This document shows positions 34,488 to 43,368 of a stretch of 64,000 bases of DNA, piece after piece. Position 1 is the first letter of the stretch. Each line of letters starts with the position of its first letter. Below the pieces are notes generated by a model, which saw only the letters and a program-made list of their open reading frames with translations, did no database searches and had not been told where the DNA came from. The translations under genes were made by a program, and so were the position numbers. The stretch lies in the NCBI RefSeq assembly GCF_012849095.1, contig NZ_CP051680.1:3374501-3438500 (forward strand). The letters are read 5' to 3'. The DNA is from Cohnella herbarum (GTDB lineage Bacteria; Bacillota; Bacilli; Paenibacillales; Paenibacillaceae).

Positions 34488-35285
34488 TTACAATCGGACA
34501 GGAGGAATCTGAATGACCCTTCCGCCCTCCGCCTTCCACACGGCTGCTAGTCTGCGGTCACCGGCTACGATCTCAACGTTGACCGGACAGACGGAAGGCA
34601 GTAATCCCCGAAAAGGAATGACCGCGAATCCATTCTTGTCGCTCGTTGTTCTAACGGCAGCCAACAACTTCGTACCGCGATTCCATTTCCGGTTGAAGGG
34701 CCGTTCCAAGCCGATTACGGACGGATCGCCATGCCAATCGACCATCGCGTTCCATTCCGTCGCCGTTCCTTCCCTTTCCTTAACGACGAACGAATCTCCC
34801 GGCGAAAGCTTAGTAACGCCATGGGAAATCCGAATCCGCTTACATTCGCCATCGGCGTCGTCGTCGGCCAATCGTCCCCTTACCGCCGACTCGTCGTCGA
34901 TATACGCGGACAGTTGCGCGCCTTGCAGCGGCAAACCGGACTCGTCGCATACTTGAACGATCAACCCCGTAGCGGCGGCAGGAGGAAGATATGTTCGATT
35001 CGGAAGCAGGCTAACCGTTAAAATAGGAGGCACTGCTCCGTCCTCGGACAACATAATTTCTTTGCGGTATTCTATGTATGTAGAAGAAGTAATAACCAGA
35101 GTGCAAGTTTGCCCCGCGTAATCCAGGAACGCATAGCTGCCGTCCGACGTTCGGATCGGCTTGCGTTCGGTTTCCGTCAGCGCCACCCGAATCGAAGAAG
35201 CGCCAGGCGTGAATCCTGTCCACACGTCGATGGGCTTGACGACTAACGAACAGCGGGTAACGAACGTTCTTTCCGCCCGGGTCAA
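34488..35285 (-). CDS. eCIS-linked protein with carboxypeptidase regulatory-like domain
   Basis: 265 residues. The start is TTG, overlapping the previous stop (TTGA) with GGGAGG nine bases upstream, so translation is coupled. The N-terminal half has a beta-sandwich (VWTGFTPGASSIRVALTE, IRTSDGSYAFLDYAGQTCTLVITS, PILTVSLLPNRTYLPP) resembling CarboxypepD_reg domains. The second half repeats a similar module (LIVQVCDESGLPLQGAQLSAYI). It lies between the terminator and sheath genes and may decorate or seal the tail end; the exact role is unknown. Confidence 0.65.
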   Translation of the reverse strand: MTRAERTFVTRCSLVVKPIDVWTGFTPGASSIRVALTETERKPIRTSDGSYAFLDYAGQTCTLVITSSTYIEYRKEIMLSEDGAVPPILTVSLLPNRTYLPPAAATGLIVQVCDESGLPLQGAQLSAYIDDESAVRGRLADDDADGECKRIRISHGVTKLSPGDSFVVKEREGTATEWNAMVDWHGDPSVIGLERPFNRKWNRGTKLLAAVRTTSDKNGFAVIPFRGLLPSVCPVNVEIVAGDRRLAAVWKAEGGRVIQIPPVRL

Positions 35286-35893
35286 GAACCTTCGCCTCCC
35301 TTGTCGCGCAACGTAATCTTGCGTTCCAGAACGCGAGGTCCGGGTTTCACGCGGTTGGACTCGAGCAGAACGGGTCCGACGCGGTATGCTAGCGAAAGCT
35401 TATAAGGGTTATCTCCGAATTGCCACAGCTGGGTAAGCTGCTCCGTGTTGAAGTTCTCCGCCGTAATCCGAAGTTCTTCGTTATTTTCCGCAAGAGAGCC
35501 CTCTAAATAAGGACTTCGCAGAACGGAATTGTCGTAGAGCACTTGCATGACCTTGCCCAAGACACGATGCTCGTCCAGTGTTCGCGTATGCAGATCCGCC
35601 GTGGAATGCGCCGTTAAAATATAGTGCAAATCGACGGCTAGAGGGGGGTATCGCAATATTCCGCCTTGAGCCTGCATTTCATTCCGTCTCGCTTCCCCGT
35701 TCTCCCGTATGCTGCATAAGTAGAGCGAGAGAACGAAATCGCCTTTGTCCACGGGGGATGCCATGCCGATCAGATCTGGACGCGGAACGGGATCCGGAGA
35801 CAACTGCTCACGAAGCAGCTTCAACAAGCTGGAGCCGACATCCGCGATAACGGTATAACCTCCGATGAGAGTTCCTCCTCCCTTGCCGAACAT
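35282..35893 (-). CDS. DUF4255 protein, eCIS tail terminator (Pvc16/Afp16-like)
   Basis: 203 residues. Signatures of the Pvc16 N-terminal domain: YTVIADVGSSLLKLLREQL, VLSLYLCSIRENGEARRNE, YPPLAVDLHYILTAHS, EHRVLGKVMQVLYDN. This family caps the tube and sheath and fixes particle length. The start is unsettled: the ATG at 35891-35893 has no ribosome site, whereas a very strong AAGGGAGGAGG (35874-35884) lies seven bases before an ATC codon (35864-35866) that matches the usual family start. An ATC start would be rare. Confidence 0.88.
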   Translation of the reverse strand: MFGKGGGTLIGGYTVIADVGSSLLKLLREQLSPDPVPRPDLIGMASPVDKGDFVLSLYLCSIRENGEARRNEMQAQGGILRYPPLAVDLHYILTAHSTADLHTRTLDEHRVLGKVMQVLYDNSVLRSPYLEGSLAENNEELRITAENFNTEQLTQLWQFGDNPYKLSLAYRVGPVLLESNRVKPGPRVLERKITLRDKGGEGS

Positions 35894-35967
35894 AAACCGA
35901 TAAAATTCAAGGTAAAACGTGGTAAAACGCCATACTCAATCATTATAACTGTAAAAATTCTGGCTGA

Positions 35968-38190
35968 CTATCCAAATGTTTCGTGGATTTTGTCGTAATA
36001 TGGCGAAAATGCGTCCTTGACTAGGATTTTCCCCATTTTTCTTAATTCTTGCTGAGCGGCACGGACGAAATGCTCCATCCCGATCGGCGAATCGTCCGTC
36101 GCGGCTAGGAAGGCCGCAGCTAAAACGATGTTCTTGATATACCCTCCGGAAACGTCAAGCCGGGCAGCCAGAAACGCTAAATCCAAGTTGTCCGATACGG
36201 GCGCGGCCGACGGTAGATGAGCGCGGAAAATCTGTTCTCTTTCCTCCGGTCCGGGGAAGGGGAACTTGATCACGAAGCTCATCCTTCGAATCAACGCTTC
36301 GTCCATGTTCTGCATCAGGTTGGTCGCGAGCACGGTGACGCCGTCGTACGCTTCGATCCGCTGCAGTAAATAAGCCGCTTCCAAATTCGCGTACTTATCG
36401 TGAGCGTCTTTGACCTCCGTCCGCTTGCCGAAGAGAGCGTCCCCTTCATCGAAGAAAAGAATCGCGCCGCTATTCTCGGCCTCCGAGAACAACTCGCTAA
36501 GCCGTTGCTCCGTTTCTCCGATATACTTGCTTACGATTCTGGAAAGATCGATGCGGTACAGTTCCAATCCGAGCTCCCCGGCGATGATCTCGGCGGCCAT
36601 CGTCTTGCCCGTGCCCGGCGGACCCGCGAAGAGCAAGCTCAACCCTTTGCCGTAAGGCAGCTTCTTTCCGAACCCCCAACGCTGGAACACCGTTTCGCGA
36701 TGCATAAACCGATTGCAAGCTTCCCGAATGAGAGAGTAAGGCTCGTCTGCCAATACAAGATCGTCCCACGTCCTAGCCGGAACGATTCGATCGGCCAATT
36801 GGGCAAGCCGATGTCTGAATTGCCCGCGGCTCGCCGTCTCCAGGTCTGATCTAACCGGCTTCGAGTACCCGCGAGCCTTCGCGATCGAGACGGCTTGTCT
36901 CCATGCCCTCTCGATCTGGCCCGGGGTGAAGCGATACTTGTCCGCCAGCTCTCGACAAAGCTGCTCGGGGTATTCGCCGTTCAAGTCCATCGCCTCCGCC
37001 CGCCAGAACGCTTCGCGGATGGCCGCGTCGGGGATGCCGACTTCTCCGTAAATCCACCCCGCTAATGGAGGCAGCGGCAGTTCGGAAGGTTGCCGCTTCA
37101 CGTTGGAGGTCCAACAGATGAGCGGCCTTCGCGCAAATCGAGCGTACGATGCGAAAGCCGCATTCCACAATCCGTAATGGGATACGGCGGAACCGACGAT
37201 CGCATGTTCCTCGGTCAAGCAGATCGCCGAATCGGTCAAGACCGCTTCCCTCACGATTCGGGACATCGCCACCCTCGCTTGCTGGGGATCCGTCGGCATG
37301 TCGCGAAGCGCTACGACCAATAGAGGTTGACTCCTTGCGCTAGACAGGTGGCGAAGACGCAGCTTCTTGCCTCCTCCTTCGGGTCCCGACAAATGGATAA
37401 ACGGAATGCTCTCCGTCTTCCGAGAATCAGCCAAACCGCTAAACGAATCGCTTACGGAATCGTTCGGAACCAGCACCGGGAGCTCGGTTAGCTCTTGAGG
37501 GCTGAAGACGGTTGCTATTCCTTCTAAACGGGAATCCAACGCTTCCGTTTGCATTAGGAAACTTACCGTTCGGTCATCGAGCCTCATTGCCGTTTTTAAC
37601 TTCGGCCGCGCTTGGCTGCCGGTAACGTTGACTTCGTAAGGATCCTCCGACTCTAGCAATATGCTGCGAATGACTCCGCTGCCATTCAAATATTGCCTTG
37701 CCAGCGTTCGTTCGTCGGCCGAATCGCAAAGAAGCCTATACGCCAAATCCGGCGTAGGCGACTTGCATGTTACATCGTCGTTGAAATAAGCGAACCATTT
37801 CTCGTATTGACGGCTATGCTCCGCGGCGAGACAAAACACGACGAACCGACGCTCCCAGACCGTTAGGCGAAGCCTCGAACAAATCTGAGCCAATGGCAGC
37901 GTAACGCCCGCGTTCATGGCTGCTTCCGCGGATACCGTGATCGACTGCTCGAATGCTTTCCTAATCTCGAGATATCGAAGCCAATCCGTCACCGGTTCGT
38001 CCGTTCGGTCGTCCGACTCCGTATCGCGAAGTTCTTCCGCGGTCACGACAAGCCCCCTTGCGCCGATTAGGGGAAACGCAAACGGATTGCCTCCGCCGAT
38101 CTCCAGCAGCGTCCGAAAGCCGGCTTCAAGCCAACGTAATTCATCATCAAGATGCTCTTGCCCGTTTCGATAGGGCTCTAGATGTGCCAC
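35968..38190 (-). CDS. AAA+ ATPase of the eCIS (Afp15/PVC15-like)
   Basis: 740 residues from GTG (38188-38190) with AAAGGAGAT upstream. The C-terminal AAA+ module has an intact Walker A (GPPGTGKT, K529), Walker B (ILFFDEGD, D581-E582) and downstream Arg residues (ALIRRMSFVIKFP). An upstream domain (about 260-430) carries a degenerate P-loop GPEGGGKK around 268-276, so only the second ATPase is likely active. The N-terminal 1-200 residues are helical. This ATPase is a core gene of eCIS, thought to help assembly or unfold cargo. It directly follows the PP2C gene. Confidence 0.92.
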   Translation of the reverse strand: MAHLEPYRNGQEHLDDELRWLEAGFRTLLEIGGGNPFAFPLIGARGLVVTAEELRDTESDDRTDEPVTDWLRYLEIRKAFEQSITVSAEAAMNAGVTLPLAQICSRLRLTVWERRFVVFCLAAEHSRQYEKWFAYFNDDVTCKSPTPDLAYRLLCDSADERTLARQYLNGSGVIRSILLESEDPYEVNVTGSQARPKLKTAMRLDDRTVSFLMQTEALDSRLEGIATVFSPQELTELPVLVPNDSVSDSFSGLADSRKTESIPFIHLSGPEGGGKKLRLRHLSSARSQPLLVVALRDMPTDPQQARVAMSRIVREAVLTDSAICLTEEHAIVGSAVSHYGLWNAAFASYARFARRPLICWTSNVKRQPSELPLPPLAGWIYGEVGIPDAAIREAFWRAEAMDLNGEYPEQLCRELADKYRFTPGQIERAWRQAVSIAKARGYSKPVRSDLETASRGQFRHRLAQLADRIVPARTWDDLVLADEPYSLIREACNRFMHRETVFQRWGFGKKLPYGKGLSLLFAGPPGTGKTMAAEIIAGELGLELYRIDLSRIVSKYIGETEQRLSELFSEAENSGAILFFDEGDALFGKRTEVKDAHDKYANLEAAYLLQRIEAYDGVTVLATNLMQNMDEALIRRMSFVIKFPFPGPEEREQIFRAHLPSAAPVSDNLDLAFLAARLDVSGGYIKNIVLAAAFLAATDDSPIGMEHFVRAAQQELRKMGKILVKDAFSPYYDKIHETFG

Positions 38191-38224
38191 GGCATCTCAT
38201 CTCCTTTCCGCTTATTCGCACCCG

Positions 38225-39589
38225 CTAGCGGCGCAATAAGGTCAACACCGCGATATCGTCGGATTGCGGCGCTCCGTCCGTAAACATAAATACATGCATG
38301 AGTAACGCGTCGATAATTTCCGCGCTGGACATTCCGGGGGTCATCTCAAGAAATTGCTGCAATCTATCGGGCGAATATTGTTCTTGCACGGCATTCTCGG
38401 CTTCCGTAATCCCATCCGTATAGAGAAGCAAGCGGTCCCCATGCCCCAATGTCAAATACCCGTCGTGATAGACGGCTTCCTCCATCGCGGCAAGTGGCAA
38501 ACTCTTCTTTAATTTTACAGGCTCGATCTTGCCGTCCGCGCGGACGACGTAAGGCGTGCAATGCCCGCCTTCGCTCATGACCACTTCGCCCGTCGAGCAA
38601 GTGAACACCCCGCAGACAATCGTCGCGAACACAAGCGGATTATCCCGGGCCAATTCTTCGTTAACCGTGGTGAGCAATTCTCCCGGCGAAAGACCCGGAC
38701 CCATTTTCCCCTTAAGCAACGTAAGCGTTACGGCCATGAACAATGCCGCGGGAATCCCCTTGTCCGAAACGTCGCCAAGCGCAAAAAATAAATGATCGTC
38801 GTCGATTTTGAAGAAGTTGTAGAAGTCTCCTCCGACTTCTTTGGCGGATTTAAGCAACGCGCACACGTCGTAAGGCTCCTGCGAGGACGGCATGATCCGC
38901 GGAAGAAAGCTCATCTGGATCGTACCGGCGATCTGCAATTCGCTTTCCAGCCTTTCCTTAATGGCGGTCGTCGTCTTAAGCGCTTCAAGCGAGTGCTCCA
39001 CCTGCGCATACAGACGCGCATTCTCCAGCGCGACGGCCATCGGCTGGGCAACCCTCTCGAGCAGATGGCGATCGCGTTTCGTAAATGGCCGAGTGCCTTT
39101 CTTATTGACGACCTGTAGCACGCCTTCGACAAGTCCTCCGTTCAAGATGGGTACGGTAAGCAGATTGCGGGTCACGAAACCCGTAGATTGGGCGACGCGG
39201 TTGGACCATCTGGGATCCGTTTTCGTATCGTTAACGATTATGCTTTGGCCGTTCTGGGCGACATAACCGGCGATACCTTCACCGGATTTAAGCCGGATCT
39301 CTCGCACTTCATCTCCCTTATCCCCTTGGGCAAGCTCGAAGAAAAGCTCGTCCGTGTCCGGATCGAGCAGCAATACGGAAGCCGCTTCCACGGGAATTAC
39401 CTGCTTTGCGGTGTTCATGATAAGCTCCATCTGCTCCCGGCGTTTCAAGGTTGAATTGAGTTGCATGCTAATATCGAATAATACCTTGCTGCGCTTGATC
39501 CGGCCTCGAAGAAAGGCATACATGATTCCCAAGCCGAGTAAGATGCCTGCTAATAAGCCCAGTATAGGCCCCACCCATTGTCCATCCAC
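38225..39589 (-). CDS. Membrane-anchored GAF-PP2C (SpoIIE/RsbU-type) phosphatase
   Basis: 454 residues from GTG (39587-39589), GGGAGG nine bases upstream. It has one N-terminal TM helix (about 5-28), a GAF domain (about 55-195), a short helical linker, and a PP2C-SpoIIE domain (about 225-454). Metal-binding motifs are intact: GGDFYNFF, GDVSDKGIPAALFM, LLYTDGITEAEN, SDDIAVLTL. It should dephosphorylate the STAS protein in the gene just upstream. The GAF domain probably senses a small ligand. It lies immediately before the AAA+ gene (34-bp gap), so it is in the eCIS operon. Confidence 0.9.
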   Translation of the reverse strand: MDGQWVGPILGLLAGILLGLGIMYAFLRGRIKRSKVLFDISMQLNSTLKRREQMELIMNTAKQVIPVEAASVLLLDPDTDELFFELAQGDKGDEVREIRLKSGEGIAGYVAQNGQSIIVNDTKTDPRWSNRVAQSTGFVTRNLLTVPILNGGLVEGVLQVVNKKGTRPFTKRDRHLLERVAQPMAVALENARLYAQVEHSLEALKTTTAIKERLESELQIAGTIQMSFLPRIMPSSQEPYDVCALLKSAKEVGGDFYNFFKIDDDHLFFALGDVSDKGIPAALFMAVTLTLLKGKMGPGLSPGELLTTVNEELARDNPLVFATIVCGVFTCSTGEVVMSEGGHCTPYVVRADGKIEPVKLKKSLPLAAMEEAVYHDGYLTLGHGDRLLLYTDGITEAENAVQEQYSPDRLQQFLEMTPGMSSAEIIDALLMHVFMFTDGAPQSDDIAVLTLLRR

Positions 39590-39629
39590 CGGATTTTACC
39601 TCCCGCCTCCGTTTACGGCCGTTATTGAA

Positions 39630-39968
39630 CTATTTATTAACCATAGTCAACGCTTCGTCCGTCGAAGCCGCCGTCTCTAGAATGCTTAAAAAGCCCGACA
39701 TCTCGAATACGTCCCGTACCTGATCGCTCATATTCGCGCACACGAGTTTACCTTGCAAGCTTCTTATCTTCTTCGCGGCTACCAGTACGACCCGCAAACC
39801 GGCGCTGCTAATGTATTGCATATCGGTAAAATCAAAAACAAACCGCGTATGTCCTTCGCCGGTCAACGATAAAAATGCAGCTTCCGCCGTCTGGGCATGA
39901 TGACCGTCCAATCGACCTTCTATACTCATTATCGTAGCGCCTTCGCGCTGTGTCGTCACAATATTCAT
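39630..39968 (-). CDS. STAS-domain anti-sigma factor antagonist (RsbV/SpoIIAA-like)
   Basis: 112 residues with the STAS fold. The phosphorylation loop reads FDFTDMQYISSAGLRVVL, with Ser55 aligned to the phosphorylatable Ser of SpoIIAA. When unphosphorylated it should bind the HATPase protein encoded just upstream. Gap to the HATPase gene is 21 bp and to the PP2C gene 40 bp. No sigma factor gene lies in the window, so the final target may be elsewhere or may not be a sigma factor. Confidence 0.9.
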   Translation of the reverse strand: MNIVTTQREGATIMSIEGRLDGHHAQTAEAAFLSLTGEGHTRFVFDFTDMQYISSAGLRVVLVAAKKIRSLQGKLVCANMSDQVRDVFEMSGFLSILETAASTDEALTMVNK

Positions 39969-39989
39969 CGGATCGCGCCCTCCTGATTC

Positions 39990-40400
39990 TCATAACATTT
40001 TACGTAAAATCATCCGGTTTCCCGTTTCCGTTCTCTCATAGACAACTTCGTTCATCGTCCGCCTGACGAAAAAAATGCCCAGACCTCCAATCGCACGCTC
40101 TTCCACGCTTAACGTGAGATCGGGCTCATCTTGTTCCAGAGGGTTAAAGGGCATTCCATCGTCCTCCAACCGCACTTCGATTTGACCGGGGTCGTACCGA
40201 ACCGTCAAAGCGATCGAATGCTGACCGCCTTGAGGAAATCCGTAGGAGATCGTATTGGTCAGTAATTCCTCGCACGCGAGCGTCAGATCCCACTTCAACC
40301 GGGCGGGCCAATCGAAACGAAGTCCGACTTCCTCGAAAAAAGCATGCAAACGATCCAACTCGCCCAAGTGATTGGCTAGCTGAATGAAGGCAATCTCCAT
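39990..40400 (-). CDS. HATPase anti-sigma-type serine kinase (RsbW/SpoIIAB-like)
   Basis: 136 residues from the ATG at 40398-40400 with AAGGAA upstream; a longer frame to 40697 runs through non-coding-looking sequence and is rejected. The GHKL boxes are present: N-box CEELLTNTISYGF, G1 EDDGMPFNP, G2 GGLGIFFVRR. It should phosphorylate the STAS partner and hold or release a regulator. It is the first gene of the eCIS cluster, so the partner-switch trio is co-transcribed with the particle genes. C-terminal end is normal. Confidence 0.88.
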   Translation of the reverse strand: MEIAFIQLANHLGELDRLHAFFEEVGLRFDWPARLKWDLTLACEELLTNTISYGFPQGGQHSIALTVRYDPGQIEVRLEDDGMPFNPLEQDEPDLTLSVEERAIGGLGIFFVRRTMNEVVYERTETGNRMILRKML

Positions 40401-40490
40401 ACGGCCATTTCCTTGCTCCGCCACCCTAAGCACCCCGCTTCTTCTCGCCGGCGTTCGAGATTTTCCAACTCTTTCTATCATATCATATTG

Positions 40491-40552
40491 AATCTGACAA
40501 AAAATGCAGTTTTTCGGCACTTTCTTATAGCGAGTTTTCGAAATGTCAGATT
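40491..40552 (-). promoter_or_regulatory. Candidate eCIS operon promoter with inverted repeat
   Basis: The 346-bp gap between hrpB and the HATPase gene holds a 9-bp inverted repeat, AATCTGACA (40491-40499) and TGTCAGATT (40544-40552). Between and overlapping it, on the minus strand, CTGACA (40549-40544) and TATAAG (40529-40524) are 14 bp apart; TATGAT-like sequences follow near 40485. I cannot tell which is the real start. I see no gene in the rest of 40401-40746. Confidence 0.35.
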
Positions 40553-40746
40553 TTCGACACCGAGAAGGTTGGATGCAACTAGGGACTGAGGAGCGGAACG
40601 GGCAAAAGCAAAACTTACTTGAGCACCGGATGTCCTGGTTGAGAAGATAGGGTGCTAGGGATCGATGAGCGGAGCCTAATCGAAATCTACGTGGCACCGG
40701 ACGGCTTGGCTGAATTCAAGATTCGATGCCGAGCCCGTTTCCTGCT

Positions 40747-43251
40747 TCACTTCGTGTTAGGCGGACGCACTCTTCTCGTCGCTTCGGCTTCAAGCGGATT
40801 ATCCGGCCAATAGTGCTTCGGGTAACGGCTTTTCAATTCTTTGCGCACCTCGAAATAAGCGTTATTCCAGAAGCTGGCCAAATCCCTGGTCACTTGAACG
40901 GGACGTTGCGCCGGGGATAAGAGATGAAGCGTTAGCGACACCCGTCCACCCGCGATACGCGGCGTTTCCGGCAAGCCGAACAACTCTTGCAACCGAACCG
41001 CGACAAATGGTGAAGCCAAATCGCTATAATCAATAGGAACTCTTGTGCCGCTTGGGACGACCCAGTGAGTCGGGGCATATTCGTCCAATTCGCGCCGTTG
41101 ATCCCAGGTTAGCATGGACTCCAGCAGGTCTTTGAGGTTGAGGCGCTGAAGATCGGATCGCCCCTTCATCCCTTCCGCATAACCGGCAAGCCACTGCTCT
41201 AACGTGTCAATCAGAGCCTCGTCCGATAAGTCCGGCCAAGAAGCATCTTGTAGGCGTGCAAATATCGTTCTCTCTTGAAATTGCCGCGCCGCCTTCGTCC
41301 AAGGGAGAAGGGCTAATCCTTCCTCTCTTATCCCTGCAAGCAAAGCGCGTAGCATAAGATCGGATGATGGACGGTTAATCGGGGTTTCTTCCAATAACAG
41401 AGCGCCTAGCCTTTTGCGGGAACGCCCCCGTACGGATTTCGACTCGGCATCCCAGTAAATATGCGTCTCCTCGCTCATTTCTTGTTTCAAATGAACGGCC
41501 AACTGTTCGAAAGAGACGGGAGCAGCCAGACGAATCCGGCTATCCGTTCCGGAATCGTCGACTTCCGCCACGACGATCCACTTCTCGTGGGAGAGCGCCT
41601 GTCCTCCTCCGAACTCGGCGCCTCTTCCGCCGCTTAGCAGGTATTTGCCGTTGTCCCGTTGTCGACCGATACGATCCGGATAAGCGAATGCGAGCAGCAG
41701 TCCGCAATCCTGAACGGAATCGTTCTCCTCGTTCTCTTTCGTCGGCTTGAGATCGTACTCCCGACGCAATCGCTTGATCTCTTCGCCAAGTCTCCGCTTC
41801 GCCGCATCGTCCGCCGCATACGGCCCGATTCCTCGCAAAGCTTCAAGTCTTACGCGAATATCCGCATTCGGAGGCTTGCCTTCGTAACGAACGAAATCAC
41901 GCTCTCCTAGTAGCACGGCCATTTCGCTGCCTAATCCGCCAAGTCCGATAGATATCGCTCGCAGCAGCATATGCGCGATTCGGGGATGTCTTCCGGCTTC
42001 CGCGATCCGCTTTCCGTGAGCGGTCACGGATTTACCTGATTTATCCAAGGCTCCTAACTGGACGAGGAGATCGCGCGCCTGCTGCAAGGCAGGTAATGGA
42101 GGTTCATCCAACCACGAGAGCTCGGACGCATCTTGAACGCCCCATGCGGACAGTTCTAGTAAGAGAGGAGCTAAGTCGGCCTCCAAAATCTCAGGTACGC
42201 TGATGGGGGAAAGCCCCATTTGTTCCTCGCGGCTCCATAATCGGTAACAAGTCCCGGGCATAACCCTGCCCGCGCGTCCTCGCCGTTGATCCGCCGACGC
42301 GGCGGAAACGGCGACCGTATCCAAGCGGGACATGCCCGTCCGGGGAGAAAAGCGGGATACGCGCGATAGTCCGCTATCGATGACTACGGTGACGCCTTCC
42401 ACGGTTAAACTCGTTTCCGCGACGGAGGTGGCAAGCACGACCTTGCGTTGGCCCTTATCTAACGGAGCTAGAGCTTGATCTTGAGCATCCATGGACAAGC
42501 TCCCGTGCAAGGGGCATATCTTCGTCGAAGATTCCGGTAACCGTCCCCTTAGCATCGACTCGACCGCTCGTATTTCGCCGATTCCCGGAAGAAAAACAAG
42601 CACGTCCCCTTCATGGGCGCGGAGAGCATCCGTTACCGCCAACGCAACGGCATCCACCAAATATCCTCCGCTTGGCTTCGGGCGATAGATCGTTTCGACC
42701 GGATAGCTGCGCCCTTCGCTACGGATGATCGGCGCCTCCCCGAGTAATGCGGCAACCGGCTCCGCTTCCAACGTCGCGCTCATGACCAACAGCTTCAGAT
42801 CCTCGCGTAGTAACGCTTGCGATTGCAGGCATAGCGCCAATCCTAAATCCGCTTGCAAGCTTCTCTCGTGATACTCGTCGAAGATAACAAGACCTACCCC
42901 GTCGAGCGCCGGATCGGCCTGCAGCATTCTGGTCAACACGCCCTCCGTCACAACCTCTATCCGGGTTTTTGAACCAACCTTCGTGTCCATCTTCACCCGG
43001 TACCCTACCGTCTCCCCGATTTGTTCGCCTAGCGTAGCTGCCATATGTTTAGCCGAGCTGCGGGCAGCCAGTCTCCGCGGCTCCAGCATAATGATTTTAA
43101 GATCTTCTTCAAGCCATTTCTCGCCGAGCAACGCCAGCGGCACGCGCGTTGTTTTGCCCGCTCCGGGCGCCGCGATCAGCACGGCGTTGCTATGATCGGA
43201 CAAAGCTTGCTTTAATTCGGGCAATACCGAATCAATGGGCAACAAAGCCAT
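40747..43251 (-). CDS. hrpB: ATP-dependent helicase HrpB
   Basis: 834 residues, a full-length DExH-box helicase. Walker A is APGAGKTTR (K33), the Walker B box is DEYHER, motif III reads SAT and motif VI QRRGRAGR. The C-terminal HrpB-specific domain includes FWNNAYFEVRKELKSRYPKHYWPDNP, given here as a typical end signature (KSRYPKHYWPDNPL). RBS AAGGAG. HrpB is a housekeeping-type RNA helicase of uncertain physiological role and is not known to belong to eCIS. It ends 346 bp upstream of the cluster on the same strand. Confidence 0.95.
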   Translation of the reverse strand: MALLPIDSVLPELKQALSDHSNAVLIAAPGAGKTTRVPLALLGEKWLEEDLKIIMLEPRRLAARSSAKHMAATLGEQIGETVGYRVKMDTKVGSKTRIEVVTEGVLTRMLQADPALDGVGLVIFDEYHERSLQADLGLALCLQSQALLREDLKLLVMSATLEAEPVAALLGEAPIIRSEGRSYPVETIYRPKPSGGYLVDAVALAVTDALRAHEGDVLVFLPGIGEIRAVESMLRGRLPESSTKICPLHGSLSMDAQDQALAPLDKGQRKVVLATSVAETSLTVEGVTVVIDSGLSRVSRFSPRTGMSRLDTVAVSAASADQRRGRAGRVMPGTCYRLWSREEQMGLSPISVPEILEADLAPLLLELSAWGVQDASELSWLDEPPLPALQQARDLLVQLGALDKSGKSVTAHGKRIAEAGRHPRIAHMLLRAISIGLGGLGSEMAVLLGERDFVRYEGKPPNADIRVRLEALRGIGPYAADDAAKRRLGEEIKRLRREYDLKPTKENEENDSVQDCGLLLAFAYPDRIGRQRDNGKYLLSGGRGAEFGGGQALSHEKWIVVAEVDDSGTDSRIRLAAPVSFEQLAVHLKQEMSEETHIYWDAESKSVRGRSRKRLGALLLEETPINRPSSDLMLRALLAGIREEGLALLPWTKAARQFQERTIFARLQDASWPDLSDEALIDTLEQWLAGYAEGMKGRSDLQRLNLKDLLESMLTWDQRRELDEYAPTHWVVPSGTRVPIDYSDLASPFVAVRLQELFGLPETPRIAGGRVSLTLHLLSPAQRPVQVTRDLASFWNNAYFEVRKELKSRYPKHYWPDNPLEAEATRRVRPPNTK

Positions 43252-43368
43252 ATCGTCTTTGCTCCTTCTACTTCTTTCTACTCAAAATCGGCGAACGATG
43301 ACATTCGTCCTCTTTGTTGAAAGCTTACCATTTTCATCGGCTCGAAGAAACTAACTATCTCCAGCGTC

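Noticed and set aside
13829..40400. Prophage
   Set aside because: Only tail-type genes occur; no capsid, portal, terminase, integrase or lysis gene is seen.
13829..40400. Type VI secretion system
   Set aside because: No TssJ/L/M membrane complex, TssB/C pair or ClpV; sheath, DUF4255, DUF6760 and AAA+ genes fit eCIS.
39990..40697. Long version of the HATPase protein (235 residues)
   Set aside because: The upstream part has no domain and covers the promoter area; the ATG at 40400 has a good ribosome site.
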